A program made the position numbers and the translations under genes. From Lates calcarifer (lineage: Eukaryota; Chordata; Actinopteri; Centropomidae): 64,000 bases of DNA. The stretch's first letter is position 1; every line of letters starts with the position of its first letter. Location of the stretch: positions 20,980,226 to 21,044,225 of the forward strand of contig NC_066849.1 of the NCBI RefSeq assembly GCF_001640805.2, written 5' to 3'. This document shows, one piece after another, positions 29,001 through 40,800 of the stretch. The notes below the pieces were generated by a model that ran no database searches, was not told where the DNA came from, and saw only the letters and a list, made by a program, of their open reading frames with translations.

Positions 29001-30000
29001 AATGGGGTGGGTTGCTTAGAGAACAATGCAACAAAGCCTTTGGTTAAACAAACATGTTAAGTCCATGTACACTCTCACACCAATAAATTTAAAAACAGTT
29101 AAAGACCATGTCTATACAAAAAAAGGGCACAATTTTCCCTCCATTTCTGGCAACTTTCCTTCAGTATACTTAATCTATCTATATCCATGTTTATCTCTAA
29201 ATGCAAAACATAGTCATTTGATGGTTATATCTTTTCATTCTAGTACCACCCAATGCAAACATTACAATGATAAATTTCAGTTTAAAGTTCTGATACCCTG
29301 GGACTTTTTCTTTGGATTTAGAAGTAATTCAAAAAAACATATGGAGAAATTAAAGAGAAAATGGGAAGTAAAAGAAGACAGAGGAGAAAGAGAAAGTCAA
29401 GGGCAAACGAAGACCATTACTATAAATCCTATTTAACAGTAAAACAGCACTTAACACACATAACACACAAGTCTGCCAAACTTTTTCAATGGAGTAAGAA
29501 AACACATTGCACAACATGCAATCAGTGCCCACAGCAAACCAGTTCCTCTGATGGAGGACAAAAATAAATGCGCAGGCAACAATAAATTCAAGATCTGTTG
29601 CAGCACTGAGAGCAGACATTCAAGAGCTGGATCACTTAGGAATCAAACAACCTTTTTGTTTTATTCATAAATGAATTATCTATATAGAGTTTATTGAAAA
29701 AATATTTTTGCTGAGGTGATTATCAAATCTGCCTTCAGTCAAAATAGTTCAGTCTGTAGGTTCAAAAATAGCTCGTGAAACATCTCGACTTCAAGTCCCC
29801 CCACTGAAAACAACGAAACGGAAAAAGGCTTAGACATTCCCAATCTTGTTGTTATTACTTCAGCTGATCCACAAATCTGTTTGGTGGCCAAAGCAGACTT
29901 GTTAAACTGGCAGCTTAAAAATAAAACCCATTTAGAGGAACTAATCTTCAAAAGACAGAATTCCTCAACTTCAGGCTACAACAGGATCATAATTTCTATA
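20001..30000 (-). other. ror1: ROR1 intron 1, third part: candidate conserved blocks, no confirmed gene
   Basis: No exon with both splice sites and protein homology was found. (AC)n is at 24123-24139. Three stretches have a balanced, non-repetitive composition unlike the surrounding simple-sequence DNA: 24660-25000, 26170-26590 and 28480-28690. They are candidates for conserved non-coding elements or, for the last, a small open frame. Confidence 0.5.
24123..24139. repeat. (AC)n microsatellite
   Basis: Short perfect AC tract. Confidence 0.85.
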
Positions 30001-30901
30001 ACTACTGATTGTAATTGCAAAGCAATAAAAGACCAAAAACAGCCAAACACACTTCCCTCTGTACGTTACACAAGCGTAAAAACTTGACTGAATGAATGAC
30101 ATACACGCACTTAATGGAAAGTACTGAGTCAATTCGCAGTGAACACAAATCATTAGATACCCCGTAAAATTAAATTTCCTGCAGTTCGCACATCTCTGGT
30201 TAATAATTCCACAAGAAGAGTGAAGTTTGTACTCTCCGCACTTTCCACATCACACAGTACAACAGGGGAAATGTGCTATTTACATCATTTGTGTGTGTTG
30301 AAAGCATGAAAACAGAAAGACAGAGAAAAAGAAAAATAAAGATCTGAATGATGAAGTTGCCAAGAATCATTTTGGACACACACAACTGTGAAAAAAATAC
30401 ATGTGGTGATGTTCTATTAATAACAACAGAGTGATAAGTTTATATAAATGTCTCAGTGGAGCTGATGGTCCAATGGTTTCACAGCGTAACCACAGTATCG
30501 TGTGGGTGAAAAGCAGACGTGGAGCCGCAAAGACGTATCAGAGCTGATACTGAGAAAGCCAAACTTTGATTAAACTTCCCCTAACATACATCTCATAATC
30601 ATCACGAGTGTAATGAATGAACTAAAAGTATGAAGTAAGTGTTTCTACATGCACAAAAAATGCATCTTGCTCAAACTGAAGATGCTAAATACAAAAAATC
30701 AAAGACCAGTGTAAGTCATTATGATTGTGTCTCTTAAGAGGGCAGGAGCTGGTGTGGAGCCACCCCGCTCTCAGTTATTGTTGAGTAAACACACACAGTG
30801 TAGCCAAGAGCAGCATGTCAGTCAGCCAGGCAAGAAGGGCAAAGTGGAGGAGCCACTCAACGGCCAAAAAGAACTGTAGAGACAGAGAGCGAAAGGCACA
30901 A

Positions 30902-30941
30902 TGTGTGTGTGAGTGTGAGTGTGTGAGAGAGAGAGAGAGAG
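30902..30941. repeat. Compound (TG)n / (GA)n microsatellite
   Basis: TG units with GA interruptions running into an uninterrupted GA tract. Confidence 0.9.
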
Positions 30942-33303
30942 CATGGCCAAGAAAGTGAGAAAGAGAGCAAAAAAAAGAAGAAGAAAACAGAGAGTGCCAG
31001 CATTCGTCTTGTGCCAGCCAGATAAGAGGAGTGCCAAGGAGTTTTGATGTCATGCTGATGGCGGTGGGGTGACGGAGGGGTTGACTTTTTTTTCCGATCT
31101 CTAGCAAGAAGAAAGTAGGTCTGTGCATACTACTGAAAACATCCTCTAGGGGACGAATATGCACAACTTTTCTTAAAAGTGCAGATAATTTGTATCCACA
31201 AACAACATGAACTTTACAAATGCTTTTGACCTTTCATTAACTTTTGACTTTTCAAAGTTGAGTGACACTTTTAACAATAATACACATGAATTACACTTTA
31301 CCTCCTCAGACTCAGAAGTTCAACTAACTACTAAAGGAATGCTGTGAAAACGATGAACATGCTGCAAACATAAAAAATTCGAAACACTGATTTCATACAA
31401 GCAGAATTTTAACAGTGGTACATCTTTGAACAACAAAGCTGATAAAGTGATAAAAAATTCCTACACTGACTGATACACTACACATATTTTTTGGAAAATA
31501 AATACTAATATTTTTGGCAGAAAGGCCCATAAAGTTTGAGGTATTTAATACCTCGGAGGGAGTGTGGTGTTGTACAAAGACCTAATTGTGGGTGGACGGA
31601 GATCTGCACGTCTGCTTGCAGTGGGGGTTTCTGAAGTCCTTAATGCTATGCAAACAGGGCTTAAAAAGATTTACTCTGACACATATGCAGGAATTGAAAA
31701 AGTCATGTTTCATCCTACCCTCTATTAAATGAAATGTAGCATGATCTCCACATATTAAGTCGAAGCAAAGCTAGCCGCGGAGGACGCTAGCAAAGCAGTA
31801 ATTTGATAAAACTGTAATGAAGAGCGGTCTCAATGAAATTTAGAGCTCTTTAAGCCAGTGCTATTCCCTGCAGTCCTCAACATTAAACTGTGCCAAGTCC
31901 ATATGGGAAATTGATATGCAGTATGTGTGGCTTATTCCATTAGACTCATTAAAGTGTCACTTTGTCATCAGCACACTCTTGCACTTACAGCTTGCCTTAC
32001 AACTGCAGCAAAGGACTCATTGTATTTTGTGTATAAAGTACAGCAGAGAACATTTTTTATGTGGCAGGCGTAATTTGTCTTCCAGACAGCAGTCGAAAGA
32101 CATCGACACAGAAACTATTGAAGAGAGGGTATAGAAAGCTGTTTAATTTGTAGATGGACATATACAGTACAGGTCAATCAATGGAAAAGGGCAAGTGTAA
32201 TTTTAGTCTATTAACGTACCATACACTTGTTAACAAAATATGTATGCTACCTTGCCGCAGCTTATTTCCTCACACAGTCCAGACTCTCTCCGTTAATCAC
32301 TGAAGTGCCACATTGTCACCTACACACAGTCTTCCCTACCACATCCCTAAAACCTGCATCACTGTCTTTTGTTCCTTCCTATAATCCAGGGCCACATTTC
32401 CCTGAACCCTATAGAGGGTTTTCTCTCTCACACAGACTGGCCTCCTGTCCAGACAGTAAATTGCAGGAAAAGGTTTTCACGCTTGGCTACAGTTTGTAGT
32501 GGCAGAAACTTTATCAAACGTCTCCAACGAGGATCTGAGTGAACTGTGTTTAGCTTTTGATTAAACGCCGCCTCTCTGTGGAACTCTGACCACTAGAAAA
32601 CAAGCGTGCTCCTGAGAGTCTGATTTGTGGAAATAAGAGCATTTTTCTGCCAATATTACGCAAATGCAGGAAATTTACACTTCTTACCATTCACAGAAAA
32701 GCTTTTTGCCTGACTTGGCAGAGTAGATCTACAAAGAAGGAAAACCTAAATCAGGCTCCTTCCAAAATTCCTCTGTTGACCAAGCATTGACAACATATTA
32801 TCAGGACATTCCAGCCAGCAACTCAATGGAAAACAACTGTACCATTCACTGGCATCTCACATCATAAGGAAACTTCATATTCTGTGAATTCTGCAGTCAT
32901 CAATGAAGTAGCCCCGGTTGTGAAACAGCAACCACAAGAGAACAAAAAAATTCTACAGAAGTCAAGAAGGAAAAGACAGTTATTTGATATTTTGATACTT
33001 TTAGTTATATTGTAAAGCAAATTGCCTGCTGGCTCTACATCAGTTAAACAATTAGCACACAATATTTGCCAAACAGTTTGCCCTATGGCAACGCTGAGGT
33101 ACACTGAGCCTTGGCAAACACATGTGCTTAATAACGAGTGGGAAGTAGGTAATTGCCAGAGCACAACATGGTTTACACACCAATGTTTTAAATCAGTGAC
33201 ATAAAACAGAGTCGAGGCACATGATTTATGGCTATGTGCTGATTAAATTAATGTCTATGACTTTCTTCCCATTTCACATGCTCAAAATGGAGTCGAACTG
33301 TCT

Positions 33304-33304
<1 letters not shown>

Positions 33305-33334
<30 letters not shown>
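33305..33334. repeat. (A)30 tract
   Basis: Thirty consecutive A on the plus strand. It could be the tail of an old retroposed sequence, but the upstream bases show no recognisable element and no target duplication was seen. Confidence 0.9.
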
Positions 33335-33337
<3 letters not shown>

Positions 33338-34846
33338 ACCCCCTCCTCCTACAAAAAGACCATACATCTGTTTCACACATACAGTTCCTGCCACATTCTT
33401 CTGTGTCTGCCAAAAGCTTTTAGGGATGCACACCACTTGACGCCTGAGTTGGTGTAGTGTGGACCGTGCAGAGTGGGAGTTGAGTTTTAAACACAGCAGA
33501 CTCATCTATCTGAAAGAGATGTACCACTCAGACCATGATGAGGCCCAACATTTCCCAGACCATCTGGATAAAATATCAATAAACTGAATATAGTCATACA
33601 TAAAGGAGAAATTACAGCAATATTGCAATGATGAAATGTACTGAGCAAACAAAATCACTACAGGGAGTGGCTGATATGTATAAACTTAACAAGGATGCAT
33701 ACAGAAAGGGTGTTATGCTACCATAAACTTTGACATCTCCTTCACCTCCTTGTAAATTGCTCCCTTAATATGAGTCTAAGAAAATGCCAGAAGACATGTA
33801 ACAGTACAGATAGACATCTCAGTAGCAGGGAGAGAAGGACAAGCTCCTACACACTCAGCCTGTAGGTCGGAGGAATTTTTTTCCAGGGGTGAAGTGCCTT
33901 TAGTGTCAACACTGTGTCCTGCTGAAAACTGTACTGAGGCAGTTCCACCCCAGCATGATTTATAGCCTTCCTGAGTGTTATTAAAAGGCTAAATGCAACT
34001 CTAAACAGATTTCACATAGTCACTGCCCTGCAGAGGACCTTTTATGTTCAGGGGTGAATGTCCCACATTCAGAAACATTTATGCAGTTTATATAGTTGGA
34101 AAACATTGCTGTCAAATTATTTTTATGGACATGTCACAGACTATTACTTGGGAGCTCAAGAGCAGAGGTTGATAGATGGAATGACAATAACTGTTTTGAA
34201 AATATGCTGCACATATAGTACATTATGTTTAAATAAAAAGTGTCCCCACTTTCAGCAAAAATCTGATTTCCATGTGGCAAAACCTTAACTGATTACGAAT
34301 AAATCAAACTGACATAGTTAGATTCCTGGAGGGAAATAATACTATGCCATGCCATTTTTTAAAATCGTGCATAAATGCCTGGAAAAGACCTCTGGAAAAG
34401 GACAGTTGTGATTTATGAGAACAAAATCACATGATCTGTTTTACACGATTCCATCCCTGTTCAGCTCAGCACCTAGAAGGCTGATAGTGATGTCTGAACT
34501 GTTTTTGGCAGGGGAACACAAGTACAAACCCATTTTTTTTTTTTTTTGCCAAAGCCTGGTCATTTACTTTATTCATAAGTTTGTATAAATATGTATCAGG
34601 CTTAAAAAGTTTTAAGCAGCATAGGTGATTTGGACTGCATTTAGTGAGACGATCAAACAGTTGCAGGGGTTAAGTAGCTATGGGTACATTCAGTTCCTTA
34701 AAAGACATAAACAATGCAAGCATATATGCTTTTATTGTAGGTCTACACCTCAAATCTGCCACGTTAACAAAATTCCCTCGCTGTGGCCAGGGGAAGCCCT
34801 GAGTGTTCCTAGAAATGCTGGCATTTGAACCACAGCGACAGTCCAG

Positions 34847-34859
34847 TGACCTCTGACCT
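34847..34859 (-). promoter_or_regulatory. DR1 nuclear-receptor-type motif
   Basis: Two perfect TGACCT half sites separated by one base, i.e. AGGTCA-G-AGGTCA on the minus strand. DR1 elements bind RXR heterodimers, HNF4 or COUP-TF. It lies 43 bp upstream of a TATA box on the plus strand. The sequence match is exact; function is inferred. Confidence 0.4.
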
Positions 34860-34901
34860 CTAACTGATAGCTCACAAACTGACCAGTAAACCAGACAGCA
34901 G

Positions 34902-34934
34902 TATATAAAGACAGACAGCCGCGCCTTTCAGTTT
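34902..34934 (+). promoter_or_regulatory. Candidate TATA/initiator core promoter, antisense to ROR1
   Basis: TATATAAAG at 34902-34910 is followed by TTTCAGTTT at 34926-34934. The A of the TCA initiator, at 34930, is 28 bp from the first T of the TATA box, the standard spacing. GC-rich bases lie between them. No convincing downstream gene follows on the plus strand, so the product, if any, would be a non-coding or very short transcript. Confidence 0.3.
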
Positions 34935-35920
34935 CTTCCCTGTCACGTTTGCTCAGTTGCCTCCACTATACAGCCATATTATACCCACTGGCCACTGATC
35001 ACAGGGTGTTGCACTCTTCTCCTCACATTTGATTACAGTTGAACCACACTGTTGTTCCTCTGTGACCATTTCCACTACAGCGAGCCAGAAGAGAGACAAG
35101 ACTCCCAGTGTTATCTTCTACAAACTGGTCTTGGAGCTGCATCATTTGCAGTGAATCGGAGGTCAAGTTTGTGGATGCAATTAAAGAACAAAGCATCTTA
35201 ATGTGTGTCATCTTCTTGTTCATAACTGTTACGACTACAGTGAAGCTACAATTATTTGCAGAGAAAAAGTCAATATCGAAATCATCGTAAGAAACCTCTG
35301 CAAATTATCTCTGAGAGACAGAGACCAAGGGTTTTCAGTAATTTTATCGTTTCAGCAGGGGAAGGGAGTGCAAAGCAAATCAGTTTTGCTTCATAAACAG
35401 TATTAGCATATTAAATGTAATTTTCAGGGTAGATTTTGCCTATAAGCCATGCTTAACATGGAAAAGGATGCAGTCATTTCCATATGTCTATTTCCAGATA
35501 TGAACTACTGTAACTGCAGAGGCTGTGGGCTTTGCTCTCCTCCGCTCCATATTCGATCATGAAACTCCATTTGAAGAGGTTATAGCCGACTCATCCAGTT
35601 AAGTAATGTGGATTAACATTCCTCCCTGCTCCAGAGCAAGAAATAGAGGCCAAAAGAGAGTAAGAGGAAAGAGATGACAAAGAAAGGGCCATAGCAAATT
35701 GTACTTCACATTCAGTGCAGCATATAGTGTACACCTCCATTGTAAATAACAGCCGAAAGCATGTGGGGAGGACAGAGATAATCCAAACAAACCCCCAAAA
35801 AACCTTCCGCAGATAATTCATCACTACCCATCTGGGACGGGAGGATTGTTTTTTACTTACTATACACTCAAAAGCCAGAGGACCAAAAATGAAAACTTCT
35901 AACGAGCGACTTCATAAACA

Positions 35921-35951
35921 ATTCAAATTGAATTCAAACTGAATTCAATCA
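35921..35951. repeat. 11-bp imperfect tandem repeat
   Basis: ATTCAAATTGA, ATTCAAACTGA and a third partial ATTCAAT unit follow one another, with one base changed between the first two. Confidence 0.7.
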
Positions 35952-36080
35952 TACTTATATTAGTCAACCAACAGCCAGTTACATATAACATAGGGCCACT
36001 CTTTCCTTAAGATGTGAATACCACACACTCAGATATGTAAGAGGCCAACGAAATATAGTTAATAAGACTGTTGAATGAGC

Positions 36081-36111
36081 AAAAAAAAAAGAAGAGAGAG
36101 AGAGAGAGAGA
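36081..36111. repeat. A10 followed by (GA)n
   Basis: Purine-only tract of about 31 bases on the plus strand. Confidence 0.9.
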
Positions 36112-36885
36112 CTAAAACTCTGCATGGTGCACAGACAAATAAAGTGAGGATGTACAGAATTTTCAAAAAGGCAATTAAGACACACTGTAGTATTATTTCT
36201 TAGAGGCCACAGTCCAGTATTTCTTCTTTAATCCTCATCTTATTGCCTAAAGAACAGGCACTGCCCTATTCACATCAACCAAACCTAAATGTTAAATGCA
36301 ACAGCTGCTTACCTTTTCAAGACAACGGTATGTATCCCTTATCTTTAAATTGACCTATAACATTGGAGGTTGTGGATAGGAGCACAATAGCCATCCAGCT
36401 GACTAGTTAAGAGCCCCCCTATTGTCTGTCAATGGAGTCAAGTATTTTCCCGTGCAGAGGTTTCACAATGACAATAGGACGATAATCTAAAAACCAAAGA
36501 TCATTTACATGAGAGAGGAGTCTGAATGATGGCAAACAGTTCTGCTTTATGTCGATGGGACAACAGTTTGAGGACATATATGAGATGCTTTCAGGAACGA
36601 AAAACAAATAAGAGTGGTCTTAAAAATATACAACCCTGTAAGAACATGTTGATTGATGACTTAAAATGTCTTTAAGGTGGGATAAAGTCACTATAAAGCC
36701 ACTGCTGAGCACTTCAGGTACATGCTAGACGTCTACACGGTGACTTTTTGACAAGGCTGACAGATTACATCGTTGAATTCACGCGTGCTGAGATGAACCG
36801 CAAAGTGGGTGAAACCAGCAGAGAAGCACGGGGAAAGACGGGAATGGTTTCCGAGGTAGGAAAAAAAAAAACTTTTGAGACTCAC

Positions 36886-36991
36886 CAGACGCGCTCAGGT
36901 CCAGGACACTTTGTAGGAGCAGGGCGATCCAGAGAGCGCAGGCTGGACATCTCCAGAGACGCTGGCACGCCGCTGCCCGAGTTGGATACAT
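36886..36991 (-). CDS. ror1: ROR1 coding exon 1 (start codon and signal peptide)
   Basis: ROR1 is a single-pass receptor tyrosine kinase-like protein that binds Wnt5a; its mature ectodomain carries Ig, Frizzled and Kringle domains. This 106-nt exon encodes the first 35 residues plus one base. The ATG at 36991-36989 has G at -3. The peptide is a good secretory signal: basic N-terminal part (TR..QR..R), a hydrophobic core (ACALWIALLLQSVL) and small residues at the end (SAS). The open frame stops being protein-like exactly at a strong donor, CTG|GTGAGT. The identification rests on signal peptide, strand and synteny: in human, ROR1 follows PGM1 on the same strand and also starts with a short signal-peptide exon and a very long intron. 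No Ig, Frizzled, Kringle or kinase exon was found in the 36.9 kb downstream, so the gene is partial here. Another secreted or membrane protein cannot be excluded from 35 residues alone. Confidence 0.72.
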
Positions 36992-37574
36992 TCCTCCGGC
37001 TCTGTGTTAAAACCTTCGCCCGTTTTTCACATCCACTGCACTCACAATTTAATTTCGAGCACCTCCAAAAAAAATCCTGCGACTCAGATCACAGTGACTT
37101 GATAACTTGTGCGCTGTTTCCGCCGCTCTCTCAAAGCGCACAAAATCTCTCTTCGTGAAAAAAAAATGTGAGAGTCTAGAAGAAAGTTGTCTCCGTCTGT
37201 CCTGGTTTCTGTCTCTTCCCTCCTCTCTGGAAACCCAGCTCACTTTCCCCCTCTGTCTCTCGCTCCAACTGAGCGCAATCCTTCCTACAAATTCACTAAG
37301 GAGACTTGTGCCCACAGGAGCCACATGGCTCTGATTAACCATGTGTCGCCACCACGTGTTCATTACAGGAACTGTTCGGGGGGGGGGGGGCATTCCTTAA
37401 GAAATGCATGAACTGAAAATGTCCAGGACCCACAAATCTCTCAAGAGCCTTCTGGGAGCAACAGGAAAGATTTTTTCAAAAGCTCCAGAACAGCTAGTAA
37501 ATAGATCTTAGTGTTACATTATTTTGACATCTACTGCACTATTTCTTCAGAGCCAACATAGAGAAGAGAGAACA

Positions 37575-37700
37575 GAAGAGGCTTTATTGTTATTGTACAG
37601 TAGGGTACAACGAAATAGTGGGTGCTCCACGCAGCAAACAGTGCACAGTAGAAAATATATGCAAATTATGAAAATTTTAAAAAATCTGTTAACTTAAACT
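37575..37700 (+). repeat. Probable dispersed repeat remnant
   Basis: The segment TTTATTGTTATTGTACAG..GTACAACGAAAT..GTGCTCCAC resembles a motif recurring in many fish genomes. Family name and edges are uncertain. Confidence 0.35.
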
Positions 37701-37754
37701 TGTTAACTACAAATTGCAGAGCAATGGCATTAAGACAAAAAAAAAGAAAAAAAT

Positions 37755-37830
37755 AACAAACCTTTAGCTCAATAATGTTTTGTTATATAGCTCCCATTCC
37801 ACTCAAAAACTTTACTGGTTCGAATTCTGA
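37755..37830 (+). repeat. Possible degenerate tRNA-derived (SINE-like) sequence
   Basis: TTTAGCTCAATAATG resembles a pol III A box and GGTTCGAATTC at 37818 resembles a B box, about 53 bp apart. Base pairing for a functional tRNA cloverleaf is not apparent, so a decayed tRNA-derived element is the most I would claim. Confidence 0.25.
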
Positions 37831-40800
37831 AATTTGTAATGTGGGATTTGGGGATGCTGAACAAAAATCAGGGAGTGTATACTTAAATAATTAAGCTATA
37901 AAAACGTGACTATAGGAACCTAAAGAAAGCTCCTCAGGCCCCTGCAGAGTGAGCAGTCACTGTTCATTTATGCCTCCGTCTATATCTGGTACACAAGTTA
38001 CAACATACAATATTTACAATGGGGGAATGAGGAAAAAAATCACTAAAATATAAAAATAAGGGAATCAGGGAATGTGAATAGTAAATTCAGCATGGCATTT
38101 TTCTTGATTGCTCTTTTAGCATTTCTGATAATATTACTATGCAGGCTTACATTTCTGCTATAACTGTGTGGGACTGACCACATAATTAATTGTAGTGTCA
38201 TGTCAGTGGGTTGTGCCATTTTACTGCTAACTATGGCATTATGACTCAATATTATGAAAACAGGGCTGCCTTCAACTACATGCATTCTCCATTTGACTAA
38301 ATTACAGTCCAAAGTGATGTGAGCATTTGTTAATGGAGCTGGATTTATCTATCTGGATTATCTGATAATGATCCATCTGGAGTTAATAAAATGATCACAT
38401 GTGGTGGTGGTGACTTAAGCAAGTAGATCCAACTCATTATAATAACTAGATGAATTACCCACTGCCTTAAAACAACATCCAAATGTTTAACTCAGCGAAT
38501 TTCATTTGATTTCCATCCATGCATTACGTATAAAGACAAAGACAGATGAATGGAGGAAAGTATAAGTGGTAAGAGGTAAGTATAACATGTTAAACACAAC
38601 TACACACACACACAACCATACACAAGTATTAATTCCAGAGCCTTACAGTATTATTAACCCACCTCACCTTCTCCTCTATAACTCCACACCTTGTTTCATT
38701 TTACTCTCCTCACTTCTGGCTTTTGACACATACTTTGTCTCTGCATGTGCGTCTGCACACACAGAGGGCTTTGAAAGACTAATACCGGCATTTTGGGGGG
38801 GAGGAAAAGAATGGTAGCAATTTTGCATCTCCGGTTCTCCCATATTGTGACCTACCCCTGCTCATTAGAGGGAAATATCATCCTCTCTGAAGTATGTTTT
38901 GATTTAACTGTCACAGAGTAAAGGAATAGTATGAATGAATAATGCTTCAGACCGGATTATTTTTGATTAAAGATCTGAGAGACGGTGCACTGGGTTGCTC
39001 ACAAGTGTCAGGGCTTCACTTCTGATATCTCATCAGGCCCAGGGATCCTAGACCTGGTCTGTGGCTACCTCCTGAGAGCTCCTAATCAAAACCTTCCTTC
39101 CCTTCCTTTCCTCTGAACACACTCAGAATCATCCCCTGGAGAGATGCTGCTAACCACAGTCAAGAGATAACGCTGCCCAAGCTTCCTGTGAACCTCAAGA
39201 TAGCATAAGGGTGTGTCCAAGTGCGTGTTGGGAAAATAAATGTTTAAATTTTCATTCAATGGTCTTTTGTGCTGAATTCCTGCACTACTATATACTGTAC
39301 GTCAACACATCCTTGCAGTGTCCCCAGTCCACTGTTACTTGAGTGGTTGAGGAAATTAAGAATACGGTGATTATGACGGTTGAGGGATACAAAGCAGCAG
39401 GCTGCAATAGCTGCCAGGAACTCTGATCAAAACCAGGGCTGCGGTCAATTCAAGCAATTCAACATGTAAATAGAGACTGCAGTTCATTCGCTAATGATGA
39501 TTGAGCGTTCAGTCTCACTTTAATAGGTTGGACATAATTCTTTCATGCCAGAGGCTGTGATTTTGAAAAAGTGGAATTTTTAAGAATGTAATTCTTTTTG
39601 ACTTAATTGAATTGTAAGTGAAATGGGCCGAACTTTGAAATATGTACACTCTTAGCTGTAATGTCTTTCAAACTGCATTCTGCAAGTTCAAGAACTTCAG
39701 GTGGTTTTAGTGCCGTCTTCTGGTGGATCTGAGCTCCTTTTTGGACTGCAGAGAGAAAGTGGCACACCAAAAGTGTGTGTTTGTATACTGTGCAGATGTG
39801 AGCATGTGTATGATTTCACATAACATTTCAATTAACACAACAAAGGGCTTTTATGCTCCAGCGATATCACATGGAGAGCAAATTCAAACAAAATAACTCT
39901 AAATAACTGTCAAACCAGGAGAAATTGGGCGTGACTGATTACACTTTGGAGAAACGTGTGAGGTGATGTACATCTCTCTACAACAGCTCCCTTCTGAGGC
40001 GCCCTTTTAAATTTTCTGTTTAAGCAGCCAAATGAATTTAACCTAAGCTGTGTTTACGTGGTTTTCTCTGTAATATGGAACCGAGGAGGAGCCAAGGAGG
40101 TTTCGGAGGGGGAAGACCTCAGAACTGGGCCGATCAAGTAGCAAGATTACTTCTGACATTGGCTCATTTTTTCCTCCTTGATGTCTATCGACTTCATTTT
40201 GCCTAAAGTAGGATATGATTATTAAAATTGCAACCATGCATGGTGAAAGTCATCTAACTTTCATGGTGGAGTGGATTAGGGTTCTGAAGGTCTCTTTGAA
40301 GATCCCAGAGGCTTTCTGCACTGGCCACAGCACATGGACAGGGGGTTTCTTTGTAACACAGTTGGCAATGATGTCTCAGTCAGTAAAAGAGAATGAAAGG
40401 ATGAGGGCGACGATTGCCTTTCAAAAAATATCTGCCACGTCTTCTCAGTATTTTTCATGTTTCACTTTTTCTGTCTTTTTTCCATCACATCCTCAGATGA
40501 CTCTAAGTTTGTGCCTCAAACTGATTTTCTTTGCATCCCTCTGAAAATGTGCTAGCACTTTACGCATTCTTCAATCAGTGGATAACTCAAGACAGTTTCC
40601 GTCCCAGTTCAGACATCATTAAATGACTGACAGACAATGCTGGCCTCACTGCATCCATGCATCCCCCCACTCACTCCTGTCCAACTCTGTGAAAATCAGA
40701 TTTACCACATATTGCATTTGCATGGGCTTACCTTTCAAATGCCATGGTTCCTGCGAGGTGTCTTTTAGAACAAACTGCAGTCAGCAGTAATATAAAACAA

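Larger units (their letters stand above)
30001..36885 (-). other. ror1: ROR1 intron 1, proximal part, ending at the exon 1 donor
   Basis: The intron begins with GTGAGT directly after exon 1. It contains a GT/GA tract at 30902-30941, a CNE-like block at 31550-32120, an (A)30 tract at 33305-33334, (T)15 at 34533-34547, an antisense TATA/initiator arrangement near 34902-34934, an 11-bp tandem at 35921-35951 and an A10(GA)10 tract at 36081-36111. No exon was seen. Confidence 0.55.

Noticed and set aside
30775..31164. 129-codon minus-strand frame with hydrophobic and SLSLTHSHSH segments
   Set aside because: Driven by the GT/GA microsatellite at 30902-30941; the apparent membrane segment is repeat-derived.
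36748..37158. 136-codon open frame on the plus strand over ROR1 exon 1
   Set aside because: Antisense shadow of the exon and its 5' region; the minus-strand signal peptide and donor explain the sequence better.
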